44,651 bases of DNA from Bacteroidetes bacterium GWF2_43_63 (GTDB taxonomy: Bacteria > Bacteroidota > Bacteroidia > Bacteroidales > DTU049), in assembly GCA_001769275.1 (NCBI GenBank), contig MEOQ01000004.1:1-44651 (forward strand), written 5' to 3'. This document shows positions 44,179 to 44,651 of this stretch, in pieces (positions within the stretch are counted from its first letter, which is position 1; every line of letters begins with the position of its first letter). Position numbers and translations under genes: made by a program. The notes below the pieces were generated by a model that saw only the letters and a list, made by a program, of their open reading frames with translations, had not been told where the DNA came from and ran no database searches.

Positions 44179-44627
44179 AGTTTCTTCAAATCCATCATCT
44201 TTCCCGGGCACTCTGTTGCAGCCAGATCCCGGTGGCCTTTTAAAACGAGGTCTTTTCCAACAACAGATTTCACATGCTTGATTACTCCTCGTAACGAGTC
44301 CATCTGCTGCGGTGTTGGCGGGTGCTTTGAGAGGTGTCCGATCAGGCAAATACCAACATAAGTGGTGTTATAATATCCCACATGGTAGCTGATGGATTCC
44401 AGATCGTTGGTCTGGTTGACTGTTCCATCATGTGAAATGACGAAATGATATCCGATGCCCGGCCAGCCGCGCGAAATGTGATAATTGGCAATAGCTGTTG
44501 GAGTTCCTGAATCTGCTGCGCTGTGATGGACCACAATACCCGTGATTGAACTCAGCGTTCTTCTTTTGTACGCACCTTTCCCCTTCGGGAGAGATGCAAC
44601 GATGTTGTCGATTTTGATTGTTGTCAT
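44175..44627 (-). CDS. N-acetylmuramoyl-L-alanine amidase (PGRP/T7-lysozyme type)
   Basis: A 150-residue amidase_2 protein that cleaves the bond between muramic acid and the stem peptide. Zinc ligands are His 34 (VVHHS), His 132 (GHRDL) and Cys 140 (TECPGK), with Tyr 60 (GIGYHF) near the active site. There is no signal peptide, as in phage endolysins and element-borne amidases, which need a holin or other export route. It is short, with only the catalytic domain. It converges on the Gabija operon, sharing stop-codon bases, and has a more G/C-rich composition. Confidence 0.85.
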   Translation of the reverse strand: MTTIKIDNIVASLPKGKGAYKRRTLSSITGIVVHHSAADSGTPTAIANYHISRGWPGIGYHFVISHDGTVNQTNDLESISYHVGYYNTTYVGICLIGHLSKHPPTPQQMDSLRGVIKHVKSVVGKDLVLKGHRDLAATECPGKMMDLKKL

Positions 44628-44651
44628 AGTTCCTCCTATTGCAAGGGCTGT

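Overview
The window looks like a chromosome segment from a member of the Bacteroidota. Two proteins end in type IX secretion (Por) C-terminal sorting domains. Several promoters carry the Bacteroidota -7 element TAnnTTTG. The mobile genes are of kinds common in this phylum. No rRNA, tRNA, integrase or CRISPR array was recognised, so genus and mobile-element ends cannot be given.

Layout. (1) 1-11.7 kb, ordinary chromosome: the tail of an upstream gene; a 2593-residue sialidase-type surface protein with 14 Ig-like and 9 short Cys-containing repeats; a flavodoxin; two uncharacterised genes; and a second secreted T9SS protein. (2) 11.7-14.4 kb: a long non-coding stretch with a cluster of strong hairpins, then an uncharacterised gene and a small HTH gene typical of mobile-element backbones. 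(3) 14.45-27.7 kb, A/T-rich: a DNA phosphorothioation defence locus of the SspABCD type in two convergent operons. The rightward operon has sspA (cysteine desulfurase), a PLD-like/DEAD helicase, a 70-residue protein, an SMC-like ATPase and a 164-residue protein. The leftward operon has sspB (DUF4007), sspC (ATPase), sspD (PAPS-reductase-like), a GIY-YIG nuclease and a DGQHR (DndB-like) protein. The helicase/SMC/small-protein set is the likely restriction arm, in the role SspFGH plays elsewhere. (4) 27.9-33.4 kb: a Lys-rich histone-like protein, two zinc-ribbon genes (one broken), a TIGR02391 protein with an uncharacterised partner, an Mrr-like nuclease and a putative AbiC-type abortive infection protein. 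(5) 33.5-40.9 kb, more G/C-rich, leftward: a DNA methyltransferase, a RadC-like JAB protein, a 1446-residue SNF2-type helicase and a RecA-like P-loop ATPase, probably mobile-element backbone with a DarB-like methylase/helicase pair. (6) 41.0-44.2 kb, A/T-rich: an OLD/TOPRIM ATPase and UvrD-like helicase pair of Gabija type. (7) 44.2-44.6 kb: an N-acetylmuramoyl-L-alanine amidase.

How it fits together. From about 14.4 to 44.2 kb this is a defence island on a mobile-element backbone. SspA and SspD would supply and activate sulfur, SspB nicks DNA and SspC powers the reaction, marking self DNA; the opposing operon would attack unmarked DNA. Gabija, the putative AbiC and the Mrr-like nuclease would add independent layers. 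The two A/T-rich cargo blocks share similar sequence at their left edges, suggesting insertion at equivalent sites. The least described part is the Ssp variant with a translationally coupled GIY-YIG/DGQHR pair and the 70- and 164-residue proteins.
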